Shown: positions 61,663 through 64,000 of the stretch, piece after piece | Layout: every line of letters starts with the position of its first letter | Position numbering within the stretch: position 1 is the first letter of the stretch | Assembly: GCA_024642285.1 (NCBI GenBank) | Contig: JAHEBJ010000001.1 | Span: 124,001-188,000, forward strand | Source: Sphingobacteriales bacterium | GTDB taxonomy: Bacteria; Bacteroidota; Bacteroidia; Chitinophagales; Chitinophagaceae | Length of the DNA: 64,000 nucleotides | Direction of reading: 5' to 3' | Translations under genes and position numbers: made by a program | The notes under the pieces: model-generated | Database searches by the model: none | What the model saw: the letters and a program-made list of their open reading frames with translations, nothing else | What the model was told of the DNA's origin: nothing

Positions 61663-62169
61663 TTAATGTTTAGTGGAATCTGTTTGGGCATGCTCTTGCA
61701 TTGATTCTTGCAGGAAGACGACTTTCCATTTGCTGTTTATTTTTCTGAATAACATCGACATACCAAAAGGTTCATATCTTACTTCCTGTCCGTTTTTGTA
61801 AGTTGCTATTAATGCGCCTGAATAGCTCCACAATACATTGTCCTCACTTAAATACATGTATTTTTCTGTACCCTTTGCAATTATTTCACTAGTGAGTTGC
61901 GCATAAAACTGTCGAACCATATTTTTATAAGCAGCCTTGTTATAAAATACGCCTGAGGTCTCTACATAAGTGAAGTCATTACCCGAAAAAGAAAATAAAT
62001 TATATAATTTTGTCGTGTCAACTTTGGCTGCCGCATCATGAATCTCTCCAATCACAGATTGAATTTCACTTTGTATTTGTTGCTTTTGGTCTTCACTTAA
62101 TTCAGTGTTTGATTTTTGCGAGCAAGAAAATAGAATTATTGTAATAAGCAGCGGAGTTAAAACTTTCAT
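61663..62169 (-). CDS. NTF2/SnoaL-like lipoprotein
   Basis: A 168-residue lipoprotein (ILFSCSQKSN) with a nuclear-transport-factor-2-like cone fold: IHDAAAKVDTTKLYNLFS, FTYVETSGVFYNKAAYKN, SGALIATYKNGQEVRYEPFGMSMLFRKINSKWKVVFLQES. Such domains are mostly ligand-binding or of unknown function. It occupies a 600-bp unit with gene-specific inverted ends and an attC-like hairpin beyond its stop. Confidence 0.8.
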   Translation of the reverse strand: MKVLTPLLITIILFSCSQKSNTELSEDQKQQIQSEIQSVIGEIHDAAAKVDTTKLYNLFSFSGNDFTYVETSGVFYNKAAYKNMVRQFYAQLTSEIIAKGTEKYMYLSEDNVLWSYSGALIATYKNGQEVRYEPFGMSMLFRKINSKWKVVFLQESMQEHAQTDSTKH

Positions 62170-62215
62170 TTTATTAATAATAATTAGAAATTTAAAATTA
62201 TTAAAACGTCAAATC

Positions 62216-62229
62216 GCATTGCAGCTAAC
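62216..62229 (+). repeat. Right inverted core of NTF2-like gene unit
   Basis: GCATTGCAGCTAAC, reverse complement GTTAGCTGCAATGC; partner of 61630-61643. Confidence 0.55.
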
Positions 62230-62274
62230 ATCCAGTTCTTTGTGCAGTTGGGGAATAAAATTCCGTCTGCTCAT

Positions 62275-62335
62275 AACCGTTGCTAATTGAAAATATATTG
62301 TTGAAGTTAAGAACAAAAGTTGATAGTAATTCGTC
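62275..62335 (-). repeat. Dispersed 60-bp promoter-like repeat, copy 2
   Basis: Starts AACCGTTGCTAATTGAAAAT and matches 60046-60108. On the minus strand TTTTG and TATATTTT stand 16 bp apart, upstream of the NTF2-like gene. Confidence 0.6.
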
Positions 62336-62407
62336 TGATGGAACTAAAGCTTAAATTTACAGTTAGCTGATGTTAGAGGGTCTGGCCCAACTTGCATAAT
62401 ACCCAAT

Positions 62408-62418
62408 GTTATCGGCTA
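62408..62418 (+). repeat. GTT core next to DUF885 gene end
   Basis: GTTATCGGCTA, 12 bp left of the DUF885 stop, preceded by ACCCAAT, matching AACCAATGTT next to the OsmC gene. Its right partner would lie beyond the window. Confidence 0.35.
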
Positions 62419-62430
62419 TCCTTTTTCTGT

Positions 62431-64000
62431 CTACCGTTTTTGGACCTTGTTTTCTATCCACTTATTAACTTTTGTTTCCAGAATGATGAGGGGTAAACAG
62501 CCGTCTTTTAAAACTTCATCGTGAAACTCTTTAATGTCAAATTTATTTCCTAATTTTTTCTTTGCTCTTTCACGCAGCTCAATAATTTTTAATTCCCCCA
62601 CTTTATAACTCACTGCCTGTCCTGCCAAAACCATAAATCGTTCTATCTTTTGTTCAGCATCAATGGATGATACTGGTTGATTCTCCAATACATAAGCTAT
62701 GGCTTTTTCCCGGGACCATCCATTGTAATGTATTCCTGCATCAACAACTAATCGAACTGCCCTTTCTATTTCTTGATTTAGTCTCCCCAAATATTGATAG
62801 GGGTCTGTGTACATACCTAATTCTGTTCCTAAACTTTCAGCATATAATGCCCATCCTTCCCCAAAAGCACTTGTCCAATATGCTTTTCTAAATTCTGGAA
62901 TATCGGCTTCCTGTTGAATAGCGAACTGGTAGTGATGCCCAGGAATAGCTTCGTGCATAAACAGAGATTCCATTGAAAAATAATTGTATTTAGCTGGGTC
63001 AAGTACTACCTCATAAAAAATTCCTGGTCTTGTTCCATCTCTCGATGACTTAGTGTATTGAGCATTAGCACCAGCAGCACGAAATTTTTCAGTAGCTCTT
63101 ACTTCAAACTTTGCTTTTGGTTTTAAATTAAAAAGGATATTCAGTTGTGGCGACATTTTATCCTGAAAACTTCTGAATTTATCCAACACTTCCTCTTCCG
63201 TTTTAAATGGAAAGAATTTAGGCTCAGTTCTTACATACTGAAAGAAAGACTTTAAATCACCTTTAAAGCCAACTTTTGTTTTTAAAGAATCTATTGCTTT
63301 ACGGATGCGTGAAACTTCACTAAGCCCTAAAATAAAAATTTGCTTGGCTGTAATGTTGGTTGAAGTGTAATACTTTAACCATAATTCGTACTCTTTCTTC
63401 CCATTAGAATTATCTAAAAGCCCTGATGTTTTTCTTGCTTTGGGTATATAATCAGTAACTATATAATCGTGTAATTTTTTATAGGCTGGTTTAATAATAT
63501 TTTCAATAGCATCTGAATAATCTTTTTTTAATTGGACCGCAGAAGTACTATCTAAGTTGTCAGGAAGTTTTAGTAAAGGCTTATAGAAAACATTTTCTTG
63601 ACTTGTACCTACAAATAATGGTTTTAATTGCGGTGGCACTTTTTTCATTGCAGCCCTTGGGTTTGTATTATTTAGTGCTATACCTTTTTGCATATTAGCT
63701 ATTGCTTGGTCAACCCAAATTTGAAAAAATTTCATACGGCTAATAAAATCTCTATAGTCCTTTTCAGTGTTGAAAGGAATAAATCCTGCTCCTGAACCTA
63801 ATGTGGCAAACTTTGTTGGAAAGCTAAATACGAATTGGTCAACAGGTTTGTAAAACCCCAAAGAATTATTTAGTATTTCGTTTTCGGATTTCAGCTTGTA
63901 GGTAAGCACATCAATACTTAATAGTTCTGATTCTGTTAAACCTGATTTACTTATGAAACGTAAAGTGTCAAGATATTTTTTATTTAATGCTTTTGCCTTC
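62431..64000 (-). CDS. DUF885 family metallopeptidase-like protein (5' end outside window)
   Basis: The track stops at a GTG (63909), but the frame stays open to the window edge (reading ...LDTLRFISKSGLTESELLSIDVL), so the true start lies beyond 64000. The product is a DUF885 protein, whose HEAIPGHHYQ motif resembles a zinc-peptidase site; also typical are YTKSSRDGTRPGIFYEVVLDP and SAFGEGWALYAE. Bacterial DUF885 proteins are exported hydrolases of uncertain substrate. It is the longest gene of the cassette-like region. Confidence 0.88.
   Translation of the reverse strand, partial: KAKALNKKYLDTLRFISKSGLTESELLSIDVLTYKLKSENEILNNSLGFYKPVDQFVFSFPTKFATLGSGAGFIPFNTEKDYRDFISRMKFFQIWVDQAIANMQKGIALNNTNPRAAMKKVPPQLKPLFVGTSQENVFYKPLLKLPDNLDSTSAVQLKKDYSDAIENIIKPAYKKLHDYIVTDYIPKARKTSGLLDNSNGKKEYELWLKYYTSTNITAKQIFILGLSEVSRIRKAIDSLKTKVGFKGDLKSFFQYVRTEPKFFPFKTEEEVLDKFRSFQDKMSPQLNILFNLKPKAKFEVRATEKFRAAGANAQYTKSSRDGTRPGIFYEVVLDPAKYNYFSMESLFMHEAIPGHHYQFAIQQEADIPEFRKAYWTSAFGEGWALYAESLGTELGMYTDPYQYLGRLNQEIERAVRLVVDAGIHYNGWSREKAIAYVLENQPVSSIDAEQKIERFMVLAGQAVSYKVGELKIIELRERAKKKLGNKFDIKEFHDEVLKDGCLPLIILETKVNKWIENKVQKR

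Noticed and set aside
61467-61691. 74-residue ORF containing SLPAGRQV
   Set aside because: It is a translation of the GC-rich palindrome and cassette-like boundary, with no domain.

Overview
The window reads as chromosomal DNA from a member of the Bacteroidota, most likely order Chitinophagales (Chitinophagaceae-like). Supporting signs are very large secreted proteins with type IX secretion (T9SS) C-terminal sorting domains, carboxypeptidase-regulatory/TonB receptors, many lipoproteins with late lipobox cysteines, promoters of the TTTG / TAnnTTTG type, A-rich leaders with few Shine-Dalgarno sites, a bacterial GGGP synthase, DUF5777 and MbnP family proteins, and moderately low GC. No rRNA, tRNA, CRISPR array, transposase or integrase was recognised. 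The genus is inference.

Layout. 1-4.2 kb: minus-strand run radA-comF-beta-helix lipoprotein-glutathione peroxidase. 4.6-12.2 kb: a TonB receptor, small membrane proteins, a winged-helix regulator, an ABC exporter and a LolA-like protein. 12.2-13.3 kb: pdxA. 13.4-30.2 kb: an extracellular block with two giant paralogous T9SS thrombospondin-3 proteins in inverted orientation, flanking a T9SS-secreted PQQ-type sugar dehydrogenase and a second TonB receptor. 30.3-31.5 kb: rsmA/ksgA and a membrane protein.

31.7-38.7 kb is a respiratory region in three transcription units (YceI lipoprotein/CX4CH cytochrome-like lipoprotein/DUF5777 barrel; a mono-haem cytochrome c; a Tat protein/Fe-S/NrfD/membrane-anchored module). 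Each is preceded by a 14-bp Crp/Fnr-like dyad and ends in a clear hairpin terminator, apart from the DUF5777 unit being separated from the cytochrome by one extra lipoprotein gene. No catalytic molybdoenzyme is present. 38.9-44.2 kb: two tandem barrel-like lipoproteins and the fused acyl-CoA mutase icmF. 44.2-53.2 kb: housekeeping and envelope genes (CAP protein, ChaN, zinc alcohol dehydrogenase, amidase, flippase), an MbnP/MbnH-like copper/di-haem pair with arfB, GGGP synthase and a DUF1080 protein.

53.3-57.5 kb: a TPR histidine kinase and LuxR-type response regulator downstream of a lipoprotein and an 8-cysteine T9SS mini-protein, with CCCC-N6-GGGG dyads at the promoter and at the kinase/regulator junction. 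57.7-64 kb: single accessory genes, all on the minus strand. From 59.0 kb rightward they are bounded by inverted GTT-core motifs specific to each gene, with attC-like hairpins, shared promoter-like repeats and GC-rich palindromes. This looks like an integrase-less gene-cassette cluster and is the most unusual part of the window. The last gene (DUF885) runs off the right edge.
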